DNA from: Solitalea longa
Lineage (GTDB): Bacteria > Bacteroidota > Bacteroidia > Sphingobacteriales > Sphingobacteriaceae
DNA: 64,000 nucleotides
Reading direction: 5' to 3'
Assembly (NCBI RefSeq): GCF_002920915.1
Contig: NZ_PQVF01000002.1
Coordinates: forward strand, 62,375 to 126,374
Below, piece after piece: positions 19,273-28,461 of this stretch. The notes under the pieces were generated by a model. The model did not search any database, was not told the DNA's origin, and saw only the letters and a program-made list of their open reading frames with translations. Position 1 is the stretch's first letter. The number at the start of each line of letters is the position of its first letter. The translations under genes were made by a program, and so were the position numbers.

Positions 19273-19289
19273 AACAAAATTCTTTTGAT

Positions 19290-20138
19290 ATGAAAAAAGC
19301 AGCGATGGCTCTAACCATGTTTTGTACCGTTTTTTTGTTTTCATGTGTTAGCAATAAAAAGCTCAAACTGGTAAAAGCAGAAAAAGAGGATATAAATACT
19401 CAGTATCAGAATTTATTGGCCAAACAGCAAGATTGCGAATCGCAGTTAGGTAAGGCCAACTCACAAATTGAAAATTTAAATCAACAGATGGCTTACTTAA
19501 AAGAAAACAATACAGTGGCCATAAAACAATTGCAAGATCTATCGGTTATTTCGGCATCTCAAGCCGAAAGCATTAAAAAGTCGATGGAGAATATCGGCGC
19601 AAAGGACCTTTACATTCAGGATTTGCAAAAATCGATGGCACGTAAAGATTCATTAAATATGGCCCTGGTAATGAACCTGAAAGGTGCTGTTGGCGATTTA
19701 AACGATAAAGACATCAATATAAAAGTTGACAAAGGCGTAGTTTACATTGATATTTCTGATAAGCTTTTATTCAACAGTGGTAGTTACACGATAACTAACC
19801 AAGCGAAAGTTGTTTTAGGGAAAGTGGCTAAAGTATTACTTAATCAGCCAAATATTGAGTTTATGGTTGAAGGCCATACCGACAACAAACCAATTAAAAA
19901 TAATTCCATGGAAGATAATTGGGACCTGAGTGTTAAACGCGCCACATCAGTAGTAAGGGTCTTACAGAACGATTACGGCTTGCCGCCTGAACACATGACA
20001 GCCGCCGGAAGAAGTGAATTTATTCCAATTGCTGATAATTCGAGTGCCGAGGGCAGGGCTACTAATCGACGTACACGAATTGTGATCTTACCTCAACTCG
20101 ATCAATTCTTCAAGTTGTTGGAAACACAAAAAAAATAA
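19290..20138 (+). CDS. OmpA-family lipoprotein
   Basis: A 282-residue outer-membrane lipoprotein. The signal peptide ends in the lipobox LFSC (Cys 19). Residues about 30-130 form a long coiled coil, and the C-terminal OmpA domain binds peptidoglycan. Visible OmpA features are VEGHTDNKPI, NWDLSVKRATSVVRVL and GRATNRRTRIVI. It tethers the outer membrane to the cell wall. The architecture resembles a lipoprotein version of flagellar MotB-like OmpA proteins, but no motor partner is nearby. A tight hairpin terminator follows. Confidence 0.92.
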   Translation: MKKAAMALTMFCTVFLFSCVSNKKLKLVKAEKEDINTQYQNLLAKQQDCESQLGKANSQIENLNQQMAYLKENNTVAIKQLQDLSVISASQAESIKKSMENIGAKDLYIQDLQKSMARKDSLNMALVMNLKGAVGDLNDKDINIKVDKGVVYIDISDKLLFNSGSYTITNQAKVVLGKVAKVLLNQPNIEFMVEGHTDNKPIKNNSMEDNWDLSVKRATSVVRVLQNDYGLPPEHMTAAGRSEFIPIADNSSAEGRATNRRTRIVILPQLDQFFKLLETQKK

Positions 20139-20144
20139 GCCTTT

Positions 20145-20172
20145 AAAGGGACGAAAGTTTCGTCCCTTTTTC
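20145..20172 (+). terminator. terminator after the OmpA-family gene
   Basis: Self-complementary AAAGGGACG (20145-20153) with CGTCCCTTT (20161-20169), followed by a T-rich tract. Confidence 0.85.
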
Positions 20173-20443
20173 TATTTACCTGAGATACTTGATTCAAAAT
20201 CTTAGTCGCTACTTTAATTTGGTTCGACTATCTTAAAACAAACTAAATTTATTCGTGTTTAGATAATCACTTACAGGTCAATAGAAATAAGTTTTTTAAT
20301 TATGGCTTCAAACTTGTTACTATTCTGTAGGCTCACTACCATATAACCTTCTGATATTTTTATACTTTTGTATACAATATTAGCTGATACATAATTTTAG
20401 CACATTAAAATAAAAGAGAGAGACTTCTTCCTCGTTGCAGTAT

Positions 20444-20902
20444 ATGATTACAGAGAATGATATTCTACGTCGGAATAAAAGAGTTGTAGATTTTTTTACC
20501 CGTTCAGGCTTTTCAGTTAAATTATTAGGCGACCAAAATTGTCCCGCGATTATTTATAACGACCTTTTTTGTCTGTCGTGTTACGTAAAAAACTTTGATC
20601 TGATTTTTACTGACAAACCAAAAGCCGGTGCCGAGATTTTTAGAGTTAAGTTGGAAGCAGGAAGTTTCCTCCAACGCGCTGAATTAATGGATGTGCTAGA
20701 TCAGGCTGAGCACCGTAGAGTGTTCAAGGTAAAAGTTTCATCAGTTGATTTATTCCTTTCGGGGTATAACTTTTTAGATAAAACAAAACCCGAAACCCGA
20801 TATCCGGTATTTGCTAAGCATGGGGCCAAATTGTATTTCGACGAAGAATACGCCCGTCAAATTTGCGAAGACTACAATGAATACGATCTGGTTGTAGTTT
20901 AA
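20444..20902 (+). CDS. protein of unknown function
   Basis: A 152-residue cytoplasmic protein with no signal peptide or membrane segment. I do not recognise the family. It is compact, with five cysteines and a mixed alpha/beta pattern (FFTRSGFSVKLLGD, then FDLIFTDKP, then YDLVVV at the end). I start at the ATG at 20444; the frame reaches a TTG three codons earlier. A TACTTTTG element at 20363-20370, inside the short palindrome TATAC-N4-GTATA, may be its promoter; the remaining upstream sequence (20173-20443) shows nothing else. Hairpin 20924-20963 follows. Confidence 0.6.
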   Translation: MITENDILRRNKRVVDFFTRSGFSVKLLGDQNCPAIIYNDLFCLSCYVKNFDLIFTDKPKAGAEIFRVKLEAGSFLQRAELMDVLDQAEHRRVFKVKVSSVDLFLSGYNFLDKTKPETRYPVFAKHGAKLYFDEEYARQICEDYNEYDLVVV

Positions 20903-20923
20903 TCAGGTACAATTACTAATAGG

Positions 20924-20963
20924 CAAAGCACTAATAATTAATTTAAACATTATTAATGCTTTG
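20924..20963 (+). terminator. AT-rich hairpin after the unknown gene
   Basis: CAAAGCACTAATAAT (20924-20938) pairs with ATTATTAATGCTTTG (20949-20963) with one mismatch. The T-run is weak, so termination is possible but not assured. The remaining 284 nt to the AsmA gene show no gene or repeat. Confidence 0.5.
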
Positions 20964-21247
20964 TACTATGCGTATAATTATTATTAAAATCGATTGCTAC
21001 AGCATCCTGTCTTTCCAATCCCGTAAGTACCATTTCAAATCATCTGAGCAAGTACCAAGTTCTAATTTACCCCTCCTATTCTCACGGTAATTACTATTTT
21101 TTACAGCAAACAAGAGAAAGTCTAAAACCCTATTTTAGACCCCAATAAAATGAGCTGATTATTTTATCATATTTTATAACTCTTCCCCATTTTATTCGTT
21201 TAAGTAGTAAACAACAATAGTCAAATCAATAAACCATATTACCAAAC

Positions 21248-23860
21248 ATGCTAAAAAAAGTACTCATTACTTGTGCCATTGTAATAGCGGTATTACTGGC
21301 AGCAGCTACCGCTGTGCCCTTTTTTTTCAAAGACAGTATTGTAGCTAAAGTAAAATCGTCCATCAACGAAAACGTTAATGCGAAAGTTGATTTCAAAGAT
21401 TTCGATCTAACATTGATCAGCTCGTTTCCCAATTTAGGTTTGCAATTAAACAACCTTACCGTTATTGGAGTTGACAGTTTTGCAACAGACACACTTGCCA
21501 ATATTGAGCAACTCCAGATTGATGTTAATCTGATGAGTGTAATCAAAGGTGAAACTTATGATATCCGTTCGGTTTCATTGGATAAGCCTTCAATTTATGC
21601 TAAGGTGTTAAAAAGCGGAAAAGCCAACTGGGACATTGCTAAACCAGGTCCAGCAGAACCGACTCCATCACAACCAACCTCTTTTAAAGCTGCATTGAAA
21701 AAATACAGCATCAATGAAGGTAAAATAATCTACGAGGATGCTTCTTTAGGATTTTTCATGGAGCTCGACAACCTTAATCACAGTGGTAAAGGTGATTTTA
21801 CCCAGGATTTATTCGTTCTTGAAACCGAATCATCAATTGAAAAATTAACGGTTAAATACGGAGGAATTCCTTACCTGAATAAAGTAAACCTAGCAGCCAC
21901 GTTGCCAATTGAAATGGACATGAAGCAGATGAAGTTTACGCTGAAGGAAAATGAAATTAAGTTGAATGAGCTGTTACTTTCATTTGTTGGAAGCCTTGCT
22001 ATGCCATCTAATGGTGATATGGTGATCGACTTTAAATTTGATGCGCAAAAATCTGAATTGAAAAACTTCCTTTCACTAATTCCTGCTATTTACGCAGCTA
22101 ACTTCAAAGACCTTCAGGCTTCGGGTAAGTTTGCAATGAGCGGTTTTACCAAAGGTATTTATAATGAAAAATCGTTGCCTGCCTTTAATTTGAATATGGC
22201 GATTGAAAATGGTAAGATCAAATACCCTTCATTACCCTCAGCTATCAACAATATTCAGGTTAAAACCACCATCAACAATCCTGATGGGGTAATTGACCAC
22301 ACCGAAGTTAATGTTCCTGCTTTCCACCTGGAATTCGGCAGTGCTCCTATCGACGGCCGGTTATTGGTTAAAACGCCTGTTTCCGATCCTTATGTTGAAA
22401 TGGCAATGAAAGGTAAACTGGACCTGAAACAATTGACTACCATTTTCCCGATGAAGGATATGCAGTTAAGTGGACTTTTGGATGCAGATTTAACAGCAAA
22501 TGGCCATAAATCATCAATTGACAAAGGGAAATATGAAGAATTCAAAGCAGCGGGAAAATTGGCATTAACCTCATTTAATTATTCAGGTGCTAATGTTCCG
22601 AAACCGGTAAGCATTCCATCGGCTAACATGACCTTCAATCCTAAAAACATTACCTTAAGTAATTTATCGGCTAAAGTTGGTGCAAGTGATTTTCAGGCTA
22701 ATGGAACAGTTAATAATTACCTGGCTTATGTATTTAAGAAAAATCAGCCTTTACAAGGTACTTTTAACGTTTCTTCAAACCTCATCAACGTAAACGAATT
22801 GATGGGTCCTGCAGCTGTTGAAACCAAAAACGATACTACTAAACTTACGGTGGTTGAAGTTCCGGGAAATATCGATTTCACCATGACAGCTAAAGTTGCC
22901 CGTGTTTTATACGATAACATGGACATACAAAATGCACATGGCGCAATGATCGTAAAAGACAAAACGATTTTCTTCAAGGATATGTCGCTGAACATGTTGG
23001 ATGGTTCGGTAACCATGAACGGTTCATATGCCACTACCGATGCTAAAAAACCAAAAGTGGATATTGCTTTCGGTATTGATAAAATGAATATCCAAAAAGC
23101 ATTTGCAACGTTTAATACCGTTAAAATGCTGGCGCCGATTGCTAAGTACACCAACGGTTCGTTCTCAACTAACCTTAAATTCAATACGGATTTAGATCAT
23201 AACATGATGCCTGTTTATTCTTCGATCAATGCCGAAGGTATAACGAATATTATTCAGGCGATTGTTGAAGGCTTTGAGCCAATGAATAAGCTTTCAATGG
23301 CTTTAAACACTGATAAATTCAAAAAACTGGAAGTGAATAACCTGCTGGCAAAATTCAGAATTGAAGAAGGTCGTTTAAAGGTTTCTCCTTTTGATATTAA
23401 AAAAGGTGATTTCTTGATGAATGTTCAGGGTTCTAACGGCATTGACCAGTCGATGGATTATAAGCTGGCCTTAAATGTACCTCGCAGCATGCTGGGCTCA
23501 CAAGCTAATGCAACAGTAAATTCGTTGGTTTCACAATTTAACAGCAAAACCGGCACAAACGTTTCGGTGGGTGAAACGGTTAAAGTAAATGCCATTTTAG
23601 GTGGTAGCATTACCAAGCCAACTGTTAAACTACAGTTAGCAGGAGGTAGCGACGGTAAATCAGCTGCACAAACGGTACTGGCACAAGCAGTTGACCAAAA
23701 GAAAGCCGAAGTGGAAACTAAAGCCAAGGAAGAAGTTGCAAAACTAAAAGAGCAGGCAACTGAACAGGCTAAACAAAAAGTTGACACCGTTAAAAAACAA
23801 GCAACTGAAAAGGTAAAATCAGAAATTAAAAACAAGTTAAAAGGCTTCTTTGGAAGTTAA
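21248..23860 (+). CDS. AsmA-family protein
   Basis: An 870-residue envelope protein anchored by one N-terminal membrane helix (residues 4-28). It continues as the repetitive beta-rich AsmA fold: the N-terminal AsmA domain starts around DSIVAKVKSSINENV, and the C-terminal AsmA-like region ends near GSITKPTVKLQLAGG. This superfamily, related to TamB and VPS13-like proteins, is thought to move or organise lipids between the inner and outer membrane. The last 70 residues form a Lys/Glu/Ala-rich helix (AKEEVAKLKEQATEQAKQK), a tail common in Bacteroidota members. It is monocistronic, with a strong terminator. Confidence 0.88.
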   Translation: MLKKVLITCAIVIAVLLAAATAVPFFFKDSIVAKVKSSINENVNAKVDFKDFDLTLISSFPNLGLQLNNLTVIGVDSFATDTLANIEQLQIDVNLMSVIKGETYDIRSVSLDKPSIYAKVLKSGKANWDIAKPGPAEPTPSQPTSFKAALKKYSINEGKIIYEDASLGFFMELDNLNHSGKGDFTQDLFVLETESSIEKLTVKYGGIPYLNKVNLAATLPIEMDMKQMKFTLKENEIKLNELLLSFVGSLAMPSNGDMVIDFKFDAQKSELKNFLSLIPAIYAANFKDLQASGKFAMSGFTKGIYNEKSLPAFNLNMAIENGKIKYPSLPSAINNIQVKTTINNPDGVIDHTEVNVPAFHLEFGSAPIDGRLLVKTPVSDPYVEMAMKGKLDLKQLTTIFPMKDMQLSGLLDADLTANGHKSSIDKGKYEEFKAAGKLALTSFNYSGANVPKPVSIPSANMTFNPKNITLSNLSAKVGASDFQANGTVNNYLAYVFKKNQPLQGTFNVSSNLINVNELMGPAAVETKNDTTKLTVVEVPGNIDFTMTAKVARVLYDNMDIQNAHGAMIVKDKTIFFKDMSLNMLDGSVTMNGSYATTDAKKPKVDIAFGIDKMNIQKAFATFNTVKMLAPIAKYTNGSFSTNLKFNTDLDHNMMPVYSSINAEGITNIIQAIVEGFEPMNKLSMALNTDKFKKLEVNNLLAKFRIEEGRLKVSPFDIKKGDFLMNVQGSNGIDQSMDYKLALNVPRSMLGSQANATVNSLVSQFNSKTGTNVSVGETVKVNAILGGSITKPTVKLQLAGGSDGKSAAQTVLAQAVDQKKAEVETKAKEEVAKLKEQATEQAKQKVDTVKKQATEKVKSEIKNKLKGFFGS

Positions 23861-23882
23861 TATAAACGAACCTTTTCCTTTT

Positions 23883-23916
23883 AAAGACCATCAGTTATGC
23901 TGATGGTCTTTTTTTA
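23883..23916 (+). terminator. terminator after the AsmA gene
   Basis: Perfect 12-bp stem (23883-23894 with 23900-23911), 5-nt loop, long T run. Confidence 0.9.
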
Positions 23917-24017
23917 TTTATTTAACCAGCAGCTCTTCAAAATAATACAGCAAAACATTTAAAATTATTTTATTTTAACATTTTAAATATTGCTTATTTT
24001 TTAAAAAGACAATTGCA

Positions 24018-25187
24018 ATGACCATAAAAAGCAACCGTTTAGCTTCAATTGATGTGCTTCGCGCCTTAACCATGTTCCTGATGATCTTTGTAAATGATTT
24101 GTGGACATTAATAGGCATTCCAAAATGGCTTGAGCATGTTGACGTAAACACTGATGGAATGGGTTTAGCGGATACCGTTTTTCCGGCATTTTTATTCATT
24201 GTAGGTTTATCAATTCCCTTTGCTGTAGAAAGCCGATTGAAAAAGGGTGACTCAACTTTTGAAATTCTAAAGCATATTGGCTTTCGCTCATTAGCGTTAT
24301 TGATCATTGGTTTTTTCCATGTCAATCTCGAAACTTATAATCCGGAAGCAATTCTTTCAAAACCTATATGGGAAATACTCATCACCATTGCTTTCTTCTT
24401 AATCTGGTTATCTTATCCAAAAGATTTCGATAAGCGTAAAAAACAATTGTTACAAGGAACCGGAATTTTAATGCTTATTATTCTGGCTGCTATTTATAAA
24501 GGAGGAGACGCCGCACATCCAACTTGGATGACTCACCAATGGTGGGGAATTTTAGGTTTGATTGGTTGGGCGTACCTACTTTGCAGTTCAATTTATGTTC
24601 TTAGTAAAGGAAACATTGTACCGGTAATTATCAGTTTAATTGCATTAATCGCTATTAATTCTGCTTTTCATTTGAACTACCTACCTAAAAATCTTCATTT
24701 CTGGCTTATTGGCGACGGTTCAAACGCTACTCTGGTAATGGGAGGTATTCTGGCTGGTCTTATCTATAAAAAGAATAGCGATAAAAATAGCAGTCTTTGG
24801 TTGCTTTTAGGAGGTTTTGCTTTGCTGATGTTTATTTACGGTTTTAGTACCCGCCCGCTATGGGGAATCTCTAAGTTGCGCAGCACTCCTTCATGGACCA
24901 CTATCTGTTCGGGTATTACACTTATTGCTTTTATGCTTTTAATCTGGTTGGTTGATATTAAGAGTAAAGAAAACTGGTTCAATAGTTTAAAACCCGCAGG
25001 AACCGCTACTTTAACCGCTTATTTATTGCCTTACATTCATTACCCTATATTTACCCTTATTGGTTGGCAGTTACCTGAAATATTACGAACCGGAGGAATA
25101 GGCATTATTAAATGTTTATTGTATTCATTGATTATTATTTTGATTACCGGTTGGTTGGAGAAAAGGAAGATTAAGTTGAAGTTGTAA
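24018..25187 (+). CDS. DUF5009 / HGSNAT-like acyltransferase membrane protein
   Basis: A 389-residue integral membrane protein with about ten hydrophobic segments. The N-terminus SIDVLRALTMFLMIFVNDLW is diagnostic of the YeiB/HGSNAT-related acyltransferase superfamily; it is followed by FPAFLFIVGLSIPFAVESR. Eukaryotic HGSNAT acetylates heparan glucosamine across the lysosomal membrane, and bacterial relatives are assumed to acylate envelope sugars, but the substrate here is unknown. The gene after it begins 29 nt downstream, so cotranscription is likely. Confidence 0.85.
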   Translation: MTIKSNRLASIDVLRALTMFLMIFVNDLWTLIGIPKWLEHVDVNTDGMGLADTVFPAFLFIVGLSIPFAVESRLKKGDSTFEILKHIGFRSLALLIIGFFHVNLETYNPEAILSKPIWEILITIAFFLIWLSYPKDFDKRKKQLLQGTGILMLIILAAIYKGGDAAHPTWMTHQWWGILGLIGWAYLLCSSIYVLSKGNIVPVIISLIALIAINSAFHLNYLPKNLHFWLIGDGSNATLVMGGILAGLIYKKNSDKNSSLWLLLGGFALLMFIYGFSTRPLWGISKLRSTPSWTTICSGITLIAFMLLIWLVDIKSKENWFNSLKPAGTATLTAYLLPYIHYPIFTLIGWQLPEILRTGGIGIIKCLLYSLIIILITGWLEKRKIKLKL

Positions 25188-25216
25188 GGATGAATATTAT
25201 GTGTATTTAATGTTTT

Positions 25217-25915
25217 ATGAAGATTAAACTCTTGCGGTCAGCTAGACTGGCATTGCTTTTATTTATAACCACATTGAAGGTTTATGGACAGGATTCCTTT
25301 TTTGTTTCTGAAACCTGCAAACAGATTCAGGCATTAAAAAACAAAGATGACGTTGAAGAACAATTAAAAATCTTTCGTCAGCAATCCGAAAAACATGGAC
25401 CTGATCAATTAAAAAATGCTTTGGAAAAAGGCCATGTTAAATCCCCATTTATCTTTTATTACAAGTTTACAAGAGACCTGGATAAGTCTTGTTCGAACTA
25501 TAAACTAGGAATTTTCCCCATCAAGGCTCTTCACGTAATAGATATAGAAAACAAGTTAACAAAGGTCGAGACAGATTCATTAAAAAGCTTAGTAAGTGAA
25601 ATTGGCAAGGAGAAAAAGGTCTATTTATTAGTAACAACCATAGATGATTACTACCCTGATACAACCATTAAAGAATTTTGTCAGAGAAATATTAATAGTT
25701 GGGGCAATGGGCGATATTTTGAAAAAGACAATATACTGATCGCAATTAGTCTAAAAAACAGAGATATATACATCTGTACAACGAGTATTTCTATGAAACA
25801 TTTGACCAACGAAGAATGCATTGAAGTAATACAAACAATAAAGCCTTATCTAAAAAACAATGAATTATATAATGGACTTGCAAATGGCTTAATTGCCATA
25901 AAAGAAAAACTATAG
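25217..25915 (+). CDS. exported TPM-domain protein
   Basis: A 232-residue protein with a signal peptide (residues 1-24, ending KVYGQ). The C-terminal half follows the TPM fold pattern: a strand-rich VYLLVTTIDD segment, the KDNILIAISLKNRDIYICT strand pair, and a C-terminal helix (ELYNGLANGLIAIKEKL) typical of TPM_phosphatase domains. Such domains are found in photosystem repair and in membrane-tethered proteins; enzymatic activity is uncertain and the acidic residues are only partly conserved. It may be cotranscribed with the acyltransferase-like gene. Confidence 0.65.
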   Translation: MKIKLLRSARLALLLFITTLKVYGQDSFFVSETCKQIQALKNKDDVEEQLKIFRQQSEKHGPDQLKNALEKGHVKSPFIFYYKFTRDLDKSCSNYKLGIFPIKALHVIDIENKLTKVETDSLKSLVSEIGKEKKVYLLVTTIDDYYPDTTIKEFCQRNINSWGNGRYFEKDNILIAISLKNRDIYICTTSISMKHLTNEECIEVIQTIKPYLKNNELYNGLANGLIAIKEKL

Positions 25916-25957
25916 TAATAATCAGACACCACATTATTGATGAATAATTTATGGTTG

Positions 25958-25997
25958 TTAAGCAAAATTGCTTCAACAGATAGCAATTTTTGCTTAA
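25958..25997. terminator. hairpin after the TPM-domain gene
   Basis: TTAAGCAAAATTGCT (25958-25972) pairs with AGCAATTTTTGCTTAA (25982-25997), with a one-base bulge. No strong T run follows on the plus strand. The rest of the gap to 26336 contains only an unsupported 66-codon frame (26003-26203). Confidence 0.5.
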
Positions 25998-26336
25998 CAT
26001 AGATGAAAAAGTTCTTTCTCCGAAAGGAAAATTTCATTGAAAAAAAAGGACTTTTTCCATGCGATGAGGCAATGTTCCTTAAACAAATGACCACAACCTC
26101 CTACTCAAAGGGGAACTGCTCCACTTGTTCCGCAATTATGCCTTACAACAATGAAAATAGCTATTCTTTACAAACAAAAATCCTTTGTATTCATCCAAAT
26201 TAGCCCAAGCAATCTGATGCTCCAATTAATTGCCATATTATTTCTATATTAACTGCCCAAACATTCTACTGTTAACATTCATATTTTTTAAGGTGTCGAA
26301 TCGCTCTGCTTCAGTTTACAAGCTTCTTCCTAAAAA

Positions 26337-27458
26337 ATGACAAGTCTATTTAACAAAAAAACCATACTACTGGCATTTACCCTCTTCGCCATGGTCAATT
26401 GTAAATCAGAAAAGACAGGTGATGATCCCAACCCTGTTCCTCCGGTTGCACCACCTGTCGATAAACCCAATCATCCGCCTCAAACGCCTACCATCTATAA
26501 CGGATACTCACTTATTTGGAACGATGAGTTTGACGGTGAAACTATTGATGCAGAGAAATGGAATTCTGAAACAGGTACCGGTATTAACGGTGATTTTGGA
26601 ACTGGCCAATTGGATAGGGCCACCAACCGCTCAGAAAATGCAGTAATTGCCAAAAATGTTGCTGATGCTTACGGAAACTGTTTAGCCATTACTACACAAA
26701 ACGAAAACTATATTGACCGTAATTATACCAGCGCCCGACTAAATACCCAAAACAAAGGGTCATGGGGACCAGGCACGCGTATTGAAGCCCGGGTTTGGGC
26801 ACGTGATGTTTTGTACAAGGGCCAGGGATTTGCTTTTTGGATGATGCCCAGTGAAATACCTGAAGGTCAGGATCACCTAATGTGGCCGCAGGGAGGCGAA
26901 ATTGATATAATGGAATATGTTGGCAGTGTACCCTATCACAACCTGGGAAGTGTGCATTATGCCTGGTTTTGGGAAAACAACGAATACAAAGATTGGAACC
27001 ATGCCCATAAAGGCGCTTATTATTCTTATGCAGATAAACAAGTCCCTACAGTGAACCCACAATACGGAAATTGGCCTGCAACTGCCAACGACCCTAAAAG
27101 CGGAAGTGGTGGATTTCATCTTTACCGCATCGACTGGTTTACCGACCGTATAGAGTTTAGCGTTGATGAGCAGGTTTATCACATCCATTATATCAAAGAT
27201 GGAGATGCTTTTGCCAATGGTGTAGCTGATGGTCAGGATAAAGATGCTGTAATAACCAAAAATGGAAAAAGGGTTTTCCTTTCTGAATATTCACAACATT
27301 TTACGGAATGGAATCCTTTTAGTCATAAATTTTATTTGCTGCTAACTGCCGGAGTGGGAGGCAATGATAATTTAACCTATGGTGGTTCTATTGTTCAAAA
27401 CGCTAAATTCCCATGCAGCACCTATATTGACTATGTACGTGTTTATAAACGTAACTAG
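26337..27458 (+). CDS. GH16 beta-glucanase lipoprotein (laminarinase type)
   Basis: A 373-residue surface or periplasmic lipoprotein. The signal peptide ends at the lipobox AMVNC. A proline-rich linker (residues 30-55) joins it to a GH16 catalytic domain beginning YSLIWNDEFDG. The GH16 signature GGEIDIMEYVG carries the catalytic pair Glu-x-Asp-x-x-Glu near residue 190. This pattern and the following HYAW strand fit beta-1,3(4)-glucanases; agarases and carrageenases share the signature but differ in the surrounding loops. No SusC/SusD genes lie nearby, so it is not part of a polysaccharide utilisation locus here. Confidence 0.92.
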   Translation: MTSLFNKKTILLAFTLFAMVNCKSEKTGDDPNPVPPVAPPVDKPNHPPQTPTIYNGYSLIWNDEFDGETIDAEKWNSETGTGINGDFGTGQLDRATNRSENAVIAKNVADAYGNCLAITTQNENYIDRNYTSARLNTQNKGSWGPGTRIEARVWARDVLYKGQGFAFWMMPSEIPEGQDHLMWPQGGEIDIMEYVGSVPYHNLGSVHYAWFWENNEYKDWNHAHKGAYYSYADKQVPTVNPQYGNWPATANDPKSGSGGFHLYRIDWFTDRIEFSVDEQVYHIHYIKDGDAFANGVADGQDKDAVITKNGKRVFLSEYSQHFTEWNPFSHKFYLLLTAGVGGNDNLTYGGSIVQNAKFPCSTYIDYVRVYKRN

Positions 27459-27648
27459 CTGCAACAGACAATATATTTACCTATAATTCCACCCGCTTCA
27501 AACACGTAGTTATACTTTTAAATATCAGGTATTTACACCTTTAATACCACTGCTTAACCCCCTTACATTTGACTAACGAATCAACGGAGATCCGCCGAAA
27601 ATCCATTGAAAAGAGTAGGCAATTACATTCACCTTAAAACATTTTATT

Positions 27649-28170
27649 ATGTCAAACAAGCTCTCATCACAGTTATCATTTCTGCTAAAATTCAAGATCT
27701 ATCCTCCAGAAGCAGAAGATGCAATTAATCCTCATGGACCAAAATTTTCAGTAGCCATTAGGGAATATATGATAGCAGGATTGGTCCGCGATATCGCTCA
27801 GAAAATTCCTAAACGAGAAATTAAAGCAAAACTATTATCTGTTGGAAAAGCTCTTGTAGGGGTTGCTTCCAAAGGTTTGATAGTTGCATGGGAAGACGGA
27901 GATGATATTTGTCCGCCTTATTTCCCTCACCGTTTCCCGCCACCTCCTCCAGGTCCATATCCCGATCCTGATCCTCAACCCTACCCTTGGCGCACTGCAT
28001 TTGAAGTTGACTCAGCATTTGATCGTGTCATCGAACAAAAGCAACTGATTGGTGCAATTAAGCTTTTAGCCATCTTAACTTCGCAAAAAGAACTGGGCGA
28101 ACAATTAGGTGATATTGGTTCCGAATTGGACCAGCATTTAAATAAAGGCGAATTTGTTAACGCCAATTAA
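27649..28170 (+). CDS. protein of unknown function with a proline-rich segment
   Basis: A 173-residue protein with no signal peptide. Three parts are visible: an N-terminal helical region with FKIYPPEAEDAINPHGP, a proline/aspartate-rich middle (residues about 87-116, PPYFPHRFPPPPPGPYPDPD) and a helical C-terminus (QLIGAIKLLAILTSQKELGE). I do not recognise a family. The proline segment looks like a flexible linker. It lies between the GH16 gene and a DUF6600 gene and has its own terminator. Confidence 0.6.
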   Translation: MSNKLSSQLSFLLKFKIYPPEAEDAINPHGPKFSVAIREYMIAGLVRDIAQKIPKREIKAKLLSVGKALVGVASKGLIVAWEDGDDICPPYFPHRFPPPPPGPYPDPDPQPYPWRTAFEVDSAFDRVIEQKQLIGAIKLLAILTSQKELGEQLGDIGSELDQHLNKGEFVNAN

Positions 28171-28197
28171 CCACACTATTTTATTCTACTTATGATC

Positions 28198-28232
28198 AAA
28201 AAGCCATTGTTTAACGATGGCTTTTTTGTTTT
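28198..28232 (+). terminator. terminator after the proline-rich protein gene
   Basis: AAAAGCCAT / ATGGCTTTT stem spanning 28199-28225, followed by a long T run. Confidence 0.85.
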
Positions 28233-28461
28233 TTTGGAGATTCGAGTGTTCAACTTATAGTATCTTTTTGTAACGTTTAAAATACATTTTAAAGCAAAAA
28301 AATATCTAACCAGTTAAATAACAAGCTTTTAACACTACTTATCATTTACATTCGAAATGTCAGCCCAGTTTTTCATCTTCTTATCATACAACCTTCTTTT
28401 ATTTGAATCGTCATAGTAATAGAAACACCGCTTAAGGCGGTTATTAAAGAAAGGATTCAAT

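Noticed and set aside
20278-20402. 41-codon minus-strand stretch with protein-like sequence between the OmpA and unknown genes
   Set aside because: No start at its beginning and too short to separate from chance; a promoter-like word overlaps it.
26003-26203. 66-codon plus-strand frame after the TPM-domain gene
   Set aside because: Starts with ATG but shows no domain, no conserved pattern, and sits in AT-rich intergenic DNA directly after a hairpin.
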